From Corynebacterium genitalium ATCC 33030 (lineage in GTDB: Bacteria > Actinomycetota > Actinomycetes > Mycobacteriales > Mycobacteriaceae), in the NCBI RefSeq assembly GCF_000143825.1, contig NZ_CM000961.1:2067448-2131447 (forward strand): DNA of 64,000 nucleotides. The letters run 5' to 3'. Below the pieces are notes generated by a model. The model searched no databases. It saw nothing but the letters and a program-made list of their open reading frames with translations, and had not been told where the DNA came from. The translations under genes were made by a program, and so were the position numbers. The first letter of the stretch is position 1; each line of letters starts with the position of its first letter. Positions 26,180-34,154 of the stretch are shown here, in pieces.

Positions 26180-27160
26180 TCAAAACTTTTGGTGCCGAGC
26201 TTCATCGACACGGCCCGCGACTACCTGGGCAGTGTGTTTGGCAAAGGGCCCGACACCCATCAGCGTTGCTGAGCCGTCGCCGGTCCAGTTGCCGTAACCG
26301 ACGAGATGCAGATTCTGCACCGCGGGTTCGCGGCCACGCATGAGGTGGCGGAATGGGCCGAGGGCTGGACGGAAACCAGTGCACCAGATCAAGTGGTCGT
26401 GGTCGAGCTCGCTCAAGCTATCGAAGATGGGGGTAGCGGTGAGCTGGCCGGAATCGCGGAGCTCACGTAGATGAGGAAGCGCGACAATATCCCCGAGGGT
26501 CGGGCCGGAATCACCGCCGAGAATCCGACGGCGGCTGCGTAAGAAAAGATCACGGCCATCGACATCATCAGGCATCCAGCGAGGCTCCTCAAGTGTGAAC
26601 CATGTGACCTCCGACGTCCCGATAAGGTCCGCAGCAATCTGCGCACCCGAGTTCGCCCCACCGACCACCGCGACCTTCGCGCCGCGGAATGGTTCGGGAC
26701 CGGGGTAGTTCGACGAGTGCCACTGGCGTCCGCGGAAGGTGCCGGGATAGTGGGGCACGAAGGGCGCAGACCACGTGCCTGTGGCCGCGACAACGTGCTC
26801 CGCTGTGAATTGACCGACGGTCGAATCTAGGTAGAACATCCCTCCCTCATGGGACACTCTGCGAACGTGCACTGGGCGCCTAACCGGGAGGTCGTAGCGC
26901 CGCTCGTAGCTTTCGAGGTAGTCGATGACATGGCTTGCCGGCGGGTACCCCGGGTACTGCGGCATAGACCAGCCGGGCAGATTGGAGAACCCCGCGGCGG
27001 AGAAAAGCGTCAGTGACGGCCACGCGTGCAACCACGCTCCGCCGGGTTCCTCTTGATTGTCCAAGATCAAGAAGTCCACTTTGAAGCGCCGCAGGTAGTA
27101 TGCCGTGGCTAAACCCGATTGGCCACCACCGACGACGATGGCCGTGTGATGCTCAGCCAA
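26180..27160 (-). CDS. Flavin-dependent monooxygenase-like oxidoreductase (ArsO/CzcO type)
   Basis: This 326-residue two-dinucleotide-fold flavoprotein has an N-terminal FAD motif VVGGGQSGLATAYYLRR, the LILDNQEEPGGAW stretch, a second NADPH motif VAVVGGANSGAQIA near residue 165 and the ATG-type motif WCTGFRP near 258. Relatives named ArsO or CzcO occur in metal and metalloid resistance clusters, which fits its place after the metal ATPase, although their reaction is poorly defined. It converges with the ATPase gene. A fragment of a second copy survives at about 36550-36615. Confidence 0.85.
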   Translation of the reverse strand: MAEHHTAIVVGGGQSGLATAYYLRRFKVDFLILDNQEEPGGAWLHAWPSLTLFSAAGFSNLPGWSMPQYPGYPPASHVIDYLESYERRYDLPVRRPVHVRRVSHEGGMFYLDSTVGQFTAEHVVAATGTWSAPFVPHYPGTFRGRQWHSSNYPGPEPFRGAKVAVVGGANSGAQIAADLIGTSEVTWFTLEEPRWMPDDVDGRDLFLRSRRRILGGDSGPTLGDIVALPHLRELRDSGQLTATPIFDSLSELDHDHLIWCTGFRPALGPFRHLMRGREPAVQNLHLVGYGNWTGDGSATLMGVGPFAKHTAQVVAGRVDEARHQKF

Positions 27161-27332
27161 TCGATTATCCCTCCATAATCTCCCGGAAGCGCCGCTCAGT
27201 GTCGCTTAGGACAAATGCCCACCCCAGTTATGTCTCCGCGACGCCCCCATCGAGAGTGGTCGGTTTCACGCGCATGCCTCCATCTCGCAGTTGTTCAGCC
27301 ATGCACGCTTTTTCAACTCCACGAGCTTACCC

Positions 27333-27572
27333 TTATCCAGCGGGCCAGCAAGCTGGATCGACTGTGAGTCCCTCGCTCGCACTCATGCCCGCGATCGAAA
27401 GGTCAGCAGTGTCAGCAGCAATCGCACGATTTCCGTGAACAATCTCGTTGATCCTGCGAGGGAGAACGCCGATAGAGAAAGCGAGCTTGTGCTGAGTAAT
27501 GTCCATCTCCCAGAGAAAATCTTCCATGAGGATCTCCCCCGGATGTAGAGGGGGCTTGGCAGTGGTAGTCAA
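27333..27572 (-). pseudogene. higA-like antitoxin, C-terminal part corrupted
   Basis: From a TTG at 27572 the frame matches the intact HigA at 30107 ([52 protein letters not shown]) and then departs after AADTA, where the intact copy continues LRLAKFFEMSPQFW. A deletion has fused unrelated sequence. Confidence 0.78.
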
Positions 27573-27636
27573 CAATCTCCGCCGCGCTCTCGATTCCACA
27601 ATCGTTCAGCGTCCTTGTCGGCGAACGACTGGACCG
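27559..27636 (-). pseudogene. higB toxin remnant
   Basis: Short matches to both ends of the intact higB at 30402-30683 (the start region encoding [16 protein letters not shown] residues, and the VDYH end) are joined with most of the gene deleted. The start codon is also lost. Confidence 0.65.
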
Positions 27637-27656
27637 CGCTTCAACCTACCCTCAAA

Positions 27657-27685
27657 AACGCGAAGCGTCATTAACGCCCCGCGTT
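27657..27685. promoter_or_regulatory. Palindrome upstream of the higBA remnant
   Basis: AACGCGAAGCG and CGCCCCGCGTT form an imperfect inverted repeat around TCATTAA, directly left of displaced end B. Related sequence lies at the same place left of ends C (30704 onward) and E (36649 onward), so it is probably the higBA operator carried along with the att end. Confidence 0.5.
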
Positions 27686-27715
27686 ACACGTTAAATTTGA
27701 ACTCCACGGCGTGTC
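27684..27715 (-). repeat. Displaced ychF 3'-end copy B
   Basis: The minus strand reads VSLRRHAVEFKFNV-stop (TAA). It separates the first metal module from the coiled-coil/arfB module. Confidence 0.78.
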
Positions 27716-27749
27716 GGCGCAAAGAAACCTTTCCGCTTAAGATGCCGCC

Positions 27750-27923
27750 AGCTTCATCACCCCAACCGCCCTGCTGATGGTGCAGACGGTCGAGGCCTCC
27801 CCCGTTTGGCCGATGCTGCTCGCCCGCACCGCGGAGACCGTCATCGGCGCGTTCGCAGCACTCGTCGTCATCGCGGTCGGCTACGTGCGCAAGTACCCCA
27901 AGGTCGTGCTGCCGCGGCGCTAA
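27750..27923 (+). pseudogene. C-terminal fragment of a membrane protein (FUSC-like)
   Basis: Fifty-seven codons in frame end at TAA 27921-27923 and read SFITPTALLMVQTVEAS, then a membrane helix (IGAFAALVVIAVGYV) and a basic end. The pattern resembles the last helices of FUSC-type aromatic-acid exporters. There is no start, and the fragment begins just right of displaced end B. Confidence 0.6.
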
Positions 27924-27975
27924 CGCAAGTGCTTTGCGACGAATTTGCCGCCCGCCAGTACTACAGTTTCTGGAC

Positions 27976-29298
27976 ATGGAGACTTCAAGCAAGGACCTGG
28001 CTTTCCTGGCAGATGGCGAGGGTCTGCTGATCCTTAGCGAGGAAGACCGCTTTCCCGCTACTTCTGCACCCGCGTTTTCGCCTGCGTCACCGCAAGTGCT
28101 TTTCCGCGCTAACAATGTGCTGAGCACGATTTCAAACCGGCAGTTCAAATCCGGCAAATATTACAAAGCTACGGACGAAACTGCGAAGCTGCTCCAGCAG
28201 CGCACGTCGTCTGGACCGGTTCCTGGAGTCCTACGCCGAAGCGATCTTGGGCTCGCTGACAATCCAAGTCGATTCTTCAAACACACCTCGTTTCAAGAGG
28301 TGAAGTTTTCGCCCGCTATGACTTCGACCGCCGCGGGCATCGCAGCTCAGGCCGCAATTGAGGCAGCAATTGCTGAAATCAAGGAGTATCTAGAGGTCAT
28401 CGATGAGAAGCTCGATACTCTCCTCCGGCAGCGCAAGGTTGACGCACTAGCGCAGCTTGGGGGTATCCAGTACACGATTGAAGAAGCGGAAAAATCTTAC
28501 CGGCGCAGCAGTAGCGTCTCCTCAACTACTTGGTCGAAGGTCGACGACCTCGGATCAGCGCTCAACGGCATCGAGTCTTACGCCATCGAACAACTCGATG
28601 ACACCATTGATCAGCTCCGGAAGCAGAAGAACAACTCCAAGAAACTTGAAACCCTCCTAGCTGGGTTGAAAGGCGATCTGCCGCTTTGGCTGGGTGTGGC
28701 TGCTCGGAGCATCTACCTCCATGATCGGATGTATATCTTGGAGATCGCCCACGTGAATGAGTTTGAGCCCCGCCAGCTGGATTCTCACCGAGAGGGAATA
28801 CACGACGCGCGCAAGGATCGATTGGAATCGACCACCCGACGTCTGCTCGAGATGGATACAGCCGTCCGTGAGACAGCCACGTTGAGCAATCAGGTCTGGG
28901 TCACAAACCCGATTCGTGCTCGCCACATCACCGCGCACGCGAACGAAATTCACGACATTATTCGTGCGTTTGCGCAGCATTTGCGGATGGGCGTAGAAGA
29001 CGCAGAGCGTCTCCACGTCCAGGGATGGCGTCAATCTGTGGTGTCGCTAGCGGGCGACACCGTCGATGCTGCGAACCGCGCCCGCCAATCGGCGGTGGAT
29101 CAAGCGCAAAAAGCCACTGAGAAAATTCGCGACATGAACGACGACCGGTTGCTTGCAAAGGCCGCAGAAATCGAAGCGCGACGGGAGCGGGGGGAGCAAA
29201 AAGCGCTCGAGTCGACCGGCGACGAAGATCAATCTGCGACAGAAACCCGCACGACGCGACGCGGTTTCCGTTTCCGTCGAGACGAGAAGAAAGCATAG
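27976..29298 (+). CDS. Hypothetical coiled-coil protein, 440 residues
   Basis: No family is recognised. The protein has no signal peptide. Residues about 115-165 (STAAGIAAQAAIEAAIAEIK, then a Glu/Lys heptad stretch) and 180-230 are predicted long helices, and the C-terminal 60 residues are highly charged (IEARRERGEQKALESTGDED) ending in RRGFRFRRDEKKA. A hydrophobic patch near 240-250 (LPLWLGVAARSIYL) is short. ATG 27976 is used. The gene lies upstream of a dead antitoxin and arfB copy 2; its 3' end also survives as a fragment at 33383-33522, again just before an arfB copy, so the pair travelled together. Possibly a defence or phage-related protein, but nothing proves it. Confidence 0.65.
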   Translation: METSSKDLAFLADGEGLLILSEEDRFPATSAPAFSPASPQVLFRANNVLSTISNRQFKSGKYYKATDETAKLLQQRTSSGPVPGVLRRSDLGLADNPSRFFKHTSFQEVKFSPAMTSTAAGIAAQAAIEAAIAEIKEYLEVIDEKLDTLLRQRKVDALAQLGGIQYTIEEAEKSYRRSSSVSSTTWSKVDDLGSALNGIESYAIEQLDDTIDQLRKQKNNSKKLETLLAGLKGDLPLWLGVAARSIYLHDRMYILEIAHVNEFEPRQLDSHREGIHDARKDRLESTTRRLLEMDTAVRETATLSNQVWVTNPIRARHITAHANEIHDIIRAFAQHLRMGVEDAERLHVQGWRQSVVSLAGDTVDAANRARQSAVDQAQKATEKIRDMNDDRLLAKAAEIEARRERGEQKALESTGDEDQSATETRTTRRGFRFRRDEKKA

Positions 29299-29327
29299 AG
29301 GTTTTCTCCACGAGATCGGTAGCAGTT

Positions 29328-29578
29328 ATGTTCCTGAGAATCCGTTTGAGCAGCGAGGAAGTATCACTCGTAACGAAACTTGCGCGTGCTGAGGGCGTAA
29401 CTGTTTCCGAGTTTTGCTCGATCCGCCATCGCGGAAAATCGAAGATCTTCAGGAACTGCAGGAACTTCGCTCAGCCGTCGAGATTGACTCCGGTAGGAGG
29501 TTCACGATGGATGAGATTTACCGGGAGTTCGGTCGCTTAGACTTGCGTTGCAACTGGGCTGCGGTCTGGGTTGGTTGA
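29328..29578 (+). pseudogene. Ribbon-helix-helix (RelB/ParD-like) antitoxin, frameshifted
   Basis: The start MFLRIRLSSEEVSLVTKLAR is a typical RHH arm and first helix. After VTVSEFC the frame shifts (near 29420) and continues as RKIEDLQELQELRSAVEIDS and RFTMDEIYREFG, the usual toxin-binding tail, to the TGA at 29576-29578. No toxin gene follows. Confidence 0.72.
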
Positions 29579-29608
29579 CGCAGGACGCAAGAACGTAGTG
29601 TGGGCGGC

Positions 29609-30052
29609 ATGCAGGACCTGACCATCGCGCCCAGCCCGGGGATCCCCGGCGGCCTCGTCGTCGCCGCCGCGGATCTGACGGAGCGGTTCGCGAAGGCGTC
29701 GGGCCCGGGCGGCCAGGGCGTCAACACGACGGACAGCAAAGTGCAGCTCTCCATCGATATCGCGGAATGCGCATCGCTTTCCGACGCCCAACGCCGCCGC
29801 GCCCTGCGCAACCTAGAACACCGCCTGGACGGCACGGTGCTCACCGTGAGCGCGTCGACGCAGCGGTCTCAGGTCCGCAACCGTGCTGAGGCGCGCGAGC
29901 GCATGGCCACCCTATTGCGGGAGGCGCTCGCCCCGCCGCCTCCCCCGCGGCGGAAGACGAAGCCGACGCGCGGCTCGGTGCGACGCCGTCTCGAAGCGAA
30001 AAAGCGGCGCTCGGAACTCAAGTCCACGCGACGGCGGCCCCAAATTCCCTAG
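29609..30052 (+). CDS. arfB: ArfB-type peptidyl-tRNA hydrolase, copy 2
   Basis: This 147-residue intact copy has the GGQ loop (GPGGQGVNTTDSKVQLSID) and the full basic tail, including KSTRRRPQIP. It differs from copy 1 mainly by conservative changes (for example DIAECASL for DVAACTSL). Its place inside the island, before higBA and a displaced ychF end, marks it as cargo rather than the native gene. Confidence 0.9.
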   Translation: MQDLTIAPSPGIPGGLVVAAADLTERFAKASGPGGQGVNTTDSKVQLSIDIAECASLSDAQRRRALRNLEHRLDGTVLTVSASTQRSQVRNRAEARERMATLLREALAPPPPPRRKTKPTRGSVRRRLEAKKRRSELKSTRRRPQIP

Positions 30053-30106
30053 TTCGAATCATCCGCGTGCATATCCTCACGCTGACGGACCTGGTTCGGG
30101 TAACCG

Positions 30107-30415
30107 CTACGCCGAGACAGCGTGAACCGGCTGAATTCGCTCGATCTCGGCGAGGATTTTGTCTTCTGCCACATCCAGGTCGTACTGGGTCTGCAACCCG
30201 AGCCAGAACTGGGGGCTCATCTCGAAAAACTTCGCTAGACGAAGAGCAGTGTCCGCGGTTACAGCGCGCTTACCGTGAACAATTTCGTTGATCCGGCGGG
30301 GCGGAACGCCGATGGAGACGGCGAGCTTGTGCTGGGTGATCCCCATTTCCTTGAGAAAGTCCTCCATGAGGATCTCACCGGGGTGAACCGGAGGGAGCTT
30401 GTCAGTGGTAGTCAA
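30107..30415 (-). CDS. higA: HigA-family antitoxin
   Basis: This 102-residue XRE-type antitoxin has the family start [20 protein letters not shown], a helix-turn-helix ([20 protein letters not shown]) and the SPQFWLGLQTQYDLDVAED tail. It should neutralise HigB and repress the operon. A TTG start at 30415 is inferred because it overlaps the higB stop by 14 bases and gives the usual length. Confidence 0.88.
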   Translation of the reverse strand: MTTTDKLPPVHPGEILMEDFLKEMGITQHKLAVSIGVPPRRINEIVHGKRAVTADTALRLAKFFEMSPQFWLGLQTQYDLDVAEDKILAEIERIQPVHAVSA

Positions 30416-30683
30416 CGATCTCAACCTCCTCTGGCCCCGCGGCGGACCACCGAAAACAGATCCGCCACTGGTCGTTGATTCGTATGCTGAACTGACCCCG
30501 CCGATCACCTTTTAACGCCTCGAGCCGGTTTCCCGGGGGAATCCGTAACTCATCAAGAGTCTGCGCGTACCCAAGCTGGCGAAGCTTGCGCAGCGCTACT
30601 GAGTGAATGCGGGAATCGATCGAGCGAACCCGCTCTCGATTCCACAGACGCTCAGTGTCCTTGTCAGCGAACGACTGGATCAT
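30402..30683 (-). CDS. higB: HigB-family mRNA-cleaving toxin
   Basis: This 93-residue RelE-fold toxin starts MIQSFADKDTERLW and contains RKLRQLGYAQTLDELRIPPG, GNRLEALKGDRRGQFSIRI and NDQWRICFRW, the usual HigB signature. It cleaves mRNA at the ribosome in characterised relatives. Toxin-first order (higB then higA) is normal for this family. The promoter lies against displaced ychF end C. Confidence 0.9.
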   Translation of the reverse strand: MIQSFADKDTERLWNRERVRSIDSRIHSVALRKLRQLGYAQTLDELRIPPGNRLEALKGDRRGQFSIRINDQWRICFRWSAAGPEEVEIVDYH

Positions 30684-30722
30684 GCTTCACCCTATCCCCC
30701 ATAACGCGAAGCGTCAATAACG

Positions 30723-30754
30723 CTACACGTTAAATTTGAACTCAACGGTATGTC
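30723..30754 (-). repeat. Displaced ychF 3'-end copy C
   Basis: The minus strand reads VTLQRHTVEFKFNV-stop (TAG). It lies 39 bases upstream of higB and divides the arfB-2/higBA module from the mercury module. Confidence 0.8.
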
Positions 30755-30804
30755 GTTGCAAAGTTACTCCCTCTCGTTAACACCATCAAAAGGAGTGTTA
30801 TCCA

Positions 30805-31052
30805 ATGAAAGCGTTCGGCTTCTTAAGCTTCGGGCATTACGCCTTCGGCAGCTAGTGCGGGCCATCTGCGGAAAAGATCGCCAAGACTCGTCTGGAGATC
30901 ACCCAGGCTGCGGACGAAATCGGCGTGAACAACGCGTCTTCCGAGTCCACCACTTCGCGCTGCAGGCCTCCGCCCCGGTGCCGCTGCTGTGTGCTATCGC
31001 GGCCACCACCAAAATCATCGAGGTGGGCACCGGCGGCATCGACATGCGCTAG
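30805..31052 (+). pseudogene. LLM-class flavin oxidoreductase, 5' fragment
   Basis: A perfect AGGAG site precedes ATG 30805 and the start MKAFGFLSFGHYAFG is typical of luciferase-like monooxygenases, but a TAG interrupts it. The domain continues in a second frame as FRVHHFALQASAPVPLLCAI and ATTKIIEVGTGGIDMR, then stops. About three quarters of the gene is missing. Confidence 0.78.
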
Positions 31053-31095
31053 CGCATATCGGGGTTGTAGCGTTTGAGTCATTGACTCCCGCCGT

Positions 31096-31485
31096 CTACA
31101 AGTACCTACACACTTGATCGGTGCTGCACGTTTCAGGATCCGGGTGCGCGGCGTCCTGGCTAAGGTCCGCGATAGTGTCGCGCAGCACGGAGAGCTGCGC
31201 GATCTGCTGCTCGATCTCAGCGAGGCGCACGTCAAGCAGGTCGCGCACGTGCTCGCAGGGCGCATGGCCGCCGTCGCGGATGTCGAGGATCTGGCGGATC
31301 TGGGCGAGGGTGAGGCCCGCGGCCTGGCCGCGGTGGATGAAGTCGATCCGAGCGACCGTCTCGGGCGCGTAGTCGCGGTATCCGGACGGCGTGCGCTCGG
31401 TCGGGGGCAGAAGGCCCTGTTCCTCGTAGAAGCGAAGGGTCTTCGCGGTAGTGCCCGCCCTCTCGGCGAGTTCTCCGATCCACAT
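31096..31485 (-). CDS. merR: MerR-family mercury-type regulator
   Basis: This 129-residue protein has the MerR winged helix (MWIGELAERAGTTAKTLRFY, YEEQGLLPPTERTPSGYRDY), a long dimer helix and metal-site cysteines in CEHVRDLL and near the end (CSTDQVC). It is divergent from merA, with a MerR-type promoter between them, so it should repress and activate that promoter. The exact metal is inferred from merA. Confidence 0.88.
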   Translation of the reverse strand: MWIGELAERAGTTAKTLRFYEEQGLLPPTERTPSGYRDYAPETVARIDFIHRGQAAGLTLAQIRQILDIRDGGHAPCEHVRDLLDVRLAEIEQQIAQLSVLRDTIADLSQDAAHPDPETCSTDQVCRYL

Positions 31486-31509
31486 TACTGTCTCCCTCCG
31501 TGGCCGCGC

Positions 31510-31541
31510 TTGACCTTCCCCTGCACTGGAAGGTCCAGTAT
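31510..31541 (+). promoter_or_regulatory. MerR-type promoter and operator for merA
   Basis: TTGACC (31510-31515) is a good -35 box. The dyad ACCTTCC (31513-31519) and GGAAGGT (31528-31534) lies between it and the probable -10 (CCAGTA or CAGTAT, 31535-31541), giving the stretched 19-20 base spacer that MerR activators untwist. Confidence 0.8.
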
Positions 31542-31583
31542 GGTTGAGACAGAGCAGAAAGCCAAGAGTTGACAGGAGCAGCG

Positions 31584-33005
31584 ATGCCTACGAAGTACGA
31601 TCTCGCCATCATCGGATCGGGAGGCGGCGCGTTCGCCGCTGCGATCCGCGCCAGCACGCTCGGGAAGTCGGTGGTGATGATCGAGCGCGGGACGCTCGGC
31701 GGCACCTGCGTGAACACTGGCTGCGTCCCGTCGAAGGCGCTCATTGCCGCGGCCGGCGCGCGGCACGTCGCGGTCGACGCCGCAACCCGGTTCCCCGGGA
31801 TCGCGACGACGGCGGATCCCGTCGACATGCCCGCGCTGATCGCTGGGAAGCAAGCGTTGGTGGAGTCGCTGCGCGGCGAGAAGTACGCCGACGTCGCCGA
31901 CTCCTACGGCTGGCAGGTCCTCCGCGGCGACGCCTCGTTCGTGGGCACCCCTGATGCGCCGGTTCTCGATGTTGCCGGATCCGACGGAAGCGTCGAGACC
32001 ATCGAGGCCCACCACTACCTGGTCGCGACTGGTTCTCGCCCGTGGGCACCGCCGATCGACGGCCTGGAGGAGACCGGATACCTGACCTCGACCACGGCGA
32101 TGGAGCTGACGGAGGTCCCCGAGTCGCTGCTGGTGCTCGGCGGCGGCTACGTCGCCCTGGAGCAGGCGCAGCTGTTCGCCCGCCTCGGCTCGCAGGTCAC
32201 GCTGCTCGTGCGGTCCCGGCTCGCGTCGAAGGAGGAGCCGGAGGTGTCGAAGGCGCTCCAGGAGGTGTTCGCCGACGAGGGCATCCGCGTCGTCAGCCGC
32301 GCAGTGCCCACCCGGGTCTCCCGCGGCACGGGAGGCGAGGCCGTCGTGACCGCCGCCTTGTCCGGCGGCTCGCAGGAGTTCCGCGCCGACCAGGTCCTGG
32401 TCGCCCTCGGACGCCGTCCCGCCACCGATGGCCTGAACCTCGATGCGGTCGGGGTGAATACCGGAGACTCCGGCGAGGTGGTCGTCTCCGACCGGCTGCA
32501 GTCCTCGAACCCGCGGGTCTGGGCCGCGGGCGACGTGACCGGGCACCCCGAGTTCGTCTACGTCGCCGCCCACCACGGCACCCTCGTCGCCGAGAACGCG
32601 TTCGCCGACGCCGACCGGTCCGTCGACTACGCCCGCCTGCCGCGGGTGACGTTCACCGGGCCCGCGATCGGCGCGGTCGGGATGACCGAGAAGGACGTCC
32701 TCGCCGCGGGGATCCGCTGCGACTGCCGCGTCCTGCCCCTGCACCACGTGCCCCGCGCCTTGGTGAACCGCGACACCCGCGGGTTCATCAAGATCGTCGT
32801 GAACGCCGAGACGAACGAGATCCTCGGCCTGACCGCCGTCGCCAAGGACGCCGGGGAGCTCGCCGCCGCAGGCGTCCACGTGCTCGGCAGGACCGTCGCC
32901 GAGGTCGCCAACGCCTGGGCCCCCTACCTGACCATGGCCGAGGGCATCCGGATCGCCGCGAAGGCCTTCACCACCGACCCGTCGCTGCTGTCGTGCTGCG
33001 CATGA
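31584..33005 (+). CDS. merA: Mercuric reductase
   Basis: This 473-residue NAD(P)H and FAD-dependent enzyme reduces Hg(II) to volatile Hg(0). It shows the FAD motif IIGSGGGAFAAAIRA, the redox pair GTCVNTGCVPSKAL (Cys near 42 and 47), GGGYVALEQAQL for NADPH, and the C-terminal LSCCA that hands mercury to the active site. It lacks the N-terminal HMA domain found in many MerA. ATG 31584 follows ACAGGAGC. The next gene overlaps by four bases. Confidence 0.95.
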   Translation: MPTKYDLAIIGSGGGAFAAAIRASTLGKSVVMIERGTLGGTCVNTGCVPSKALIAAAGARHVAVDAATRFPGIATTADPVDMPALIAGKQALVESLRGEKYADVADSYGWQVLRGDASFVGTPDAPVLDVAGSDGSVETIEAHHYLVATGSRPWAPPIDGLEETGYLTSTTAMELTEVPESLLVLGGGYVALEQAQLFARLGSQVTLLVRSRLASKEEPEVSKALQEVFADEGIRVVSRAVPTRVSRGTGGEAVVTAALSGGSQEFRADQVLVALGRRPATDGLNLDAVGVNTGDSGEVVVSDRLQSSNPRVWAAGDVTGHPEFVYVAAHHGTLVAENAFADADRSVDYARLPRVTFTGPAIGAVGMTEKDVLAAGIRCDCRVLPLHHVPRALVNRDTRGFIKIVVNAETNEILGLTAVAKDAGELAAAGVHVLGRTVAEVANAWAPYLTMAEGIRIAAKAFTTDPSLLSCCA

Positions 33006-33352
33006 ACGGCAACACAGGCAATCGGGGAGATCTCATCCTGAAGCAGACGATGAGCGCCGATCAGGACCGCGACGAATGGCGCGCCGGTCCCGTCGTCGCT
33101 GCAGTGACCGGGCTGCTCTTGCTGGCATGCTGCGCGCTTCCGTCGCTGCTCTGCTGCGGCCTGCCGTTCATCGCGGCGGGCGGAGCACTTGCAGGCGTCG
33201 GTGGGCTCCTCGGTAATCCCTGGATCATCGGTGCCGGGACCGCCGTCGTGATGGCCGTCATGGCGGGGATGCTCGTCAGGCTACGGCGGCGGCACCGGCG
33301 CCGCAGGTCCGGCTGCTGCGAAAATCCTTCGACCGCTGATCGGAACCGGTAG
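33002..33352 (+). CDS. Cys-rich small membrane protein, candidate mercury transporter
   Basis: This 116-residue protein starts at an ATG overlapping the merA stop. It has two hydrophobic segments (about 30-63 and 67-90) and two Cys-Cys pairs in or next to the first (LACCALPSLLCCGLP), then a basic tail with a third pair (SGCCE). Paired cysteines in a membrane helix recall MerT/MerF/MerC importers, and its coupling to merA fits. Sequence similarity to those families is not clear, so the role is inferred. Confidence 0.6.
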   Translation: MNGNTGNRGDLILKQTMSADQDRDEWRAGPVVAAVTGLLLLACCALPSLLCCGLPFIAAGGALAGVGGLLGNPWIIGAGTAVVMAVMAGMLVRLRRRHRRRRSGCCENPSTADRNR

Positions 33353-33382
33353 TTCGAGCGGATCCAGCGATCACTGCCACCT

Positions 33383-33522
33383 GCGGAGGCCGCTGAAATC
33401 GAAGCCCGACGGGAGAAGGAGGAGCAAAAAGCGTTCGAATCAACCGGTGACGAGGATAATACTGAGGCTGGATCCCGGCCGTCGCGACGCGGTCTCCGCT
33501 TCCGCCGAGACGAGAAAGGGTT
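33383..33522 (+). pseudogene. 3' fragment of the coiled-coil gene
   Basis: AEAAEIEARREKEEQKAFES, TGDEDN and RRGLRFRRDEK closely match the last 45 residues of the 440-residue protein at 27976-29298. No start remains. The fragment stands 23 bases before the third arfB copy. Confidence 0.75.
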
Positions 33523-33544
33523 GTGGGCACCTAGGCTGGGCGGC

Positions 33545-33934
33545 ATGAACGACCTGACCATAGCGCCCGGCCCGGGGATCCCCGACGGTGCGGTCATCGC
33601 CGCCGATCTCGCGGAGCGTTTCGCGAAATCGTCGACTCCAGGCGGCCAGGGCGTCAACACGACGGACGGCAAAGTCCAGCTTTCCATCGATGTCGCCGAA
33701 TGCGCATCGCTTACCGACGCCCAGCGTCACCGTATCTCGCGCAACCTCGAGCACCGCCTAGACGGCTCCGTCTTTACCGTGACTGCGTCGACTCAGCGGT
33801 CTGTGTTTCGCTCCTGGTCCTCTCGCTTGCACCTGCGACACAGCCTCGTGCCCCCGGGCCGTAGCGTTCGGGGGAGCACAATAGCCCCAGTCCTCATCAC
33901 GTCCCGGGATCAAAGAGTTCATCGCAGAGGTTAA
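33545..33934 (+). pseudogene. ArfB copy 3, C-terminus replaced
   Basis: The GGQ domain is present (STPGGQGVNTTDGKVQLSID, then LEHRLDGSVFTVTASTQRS) but after codon 85 the sequence diverges and the basic tail required to enter the ribosome is lost. The frame runs on to a TAA at 33932-33934, giving a 129-residue hybrid unlikely to rescue ribosomes. Confidence 0.8.
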
Positions 33935-33937
33935 GCA

Positions 33938-33969
33938 CTACACGTTAAATTTGAACTCGACGGTATGTA
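33938..33969 (-). repeat. Displaced ychF 3'-end copy D
   Basis: The minus strand reads VTLQLHTVEFKFNV-stop (TAG). About 185 bases to its right resemble the region right of copy A, leading into the second cmtR/ATPase operon. Confidence 0.8.
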
Positions 33970-34106
33970 GTTGCAAAGTAACTTTCTCGAGAACCTCGCC
34001 ACCCACGTCGCTCCCGCGTTGGGTGGCAGCCGAACCACAAAGGATCAGTCATCTGCTATCCCATCGACTAATTCTTGCAGGTCGCAGGACCTTCGCGTAA
34101 CTGTCA

Positions 34107-34154
34107 GTTCAGCACACTTTGAATAGTTCAGCACACGATGTATTGTTCAGCACA
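34107..34154 (+). promoter_or_regulatory. Three GTTCAGCACA repeats with 19-bp spacing before cmtR copy 2
   Basis: Perfect copies start at 34107, 34126 and 34145, the last overlapping the ATG at 34154. The spacing is exactly 19 bases, close to two helical turns, placing all copies on one face of DNA. They are probably repressor or RNA-polymerase contact sites; CmtR is the obvious candidate. Confidence 0.6.

Noticed and set aside
32042..33352. Long 436-residue open frame overlapping merA in another frame
   Set aside because: It is an Arg/Pro-rich shadow of merA; only its last part from 33002 is a real, separately started gene.
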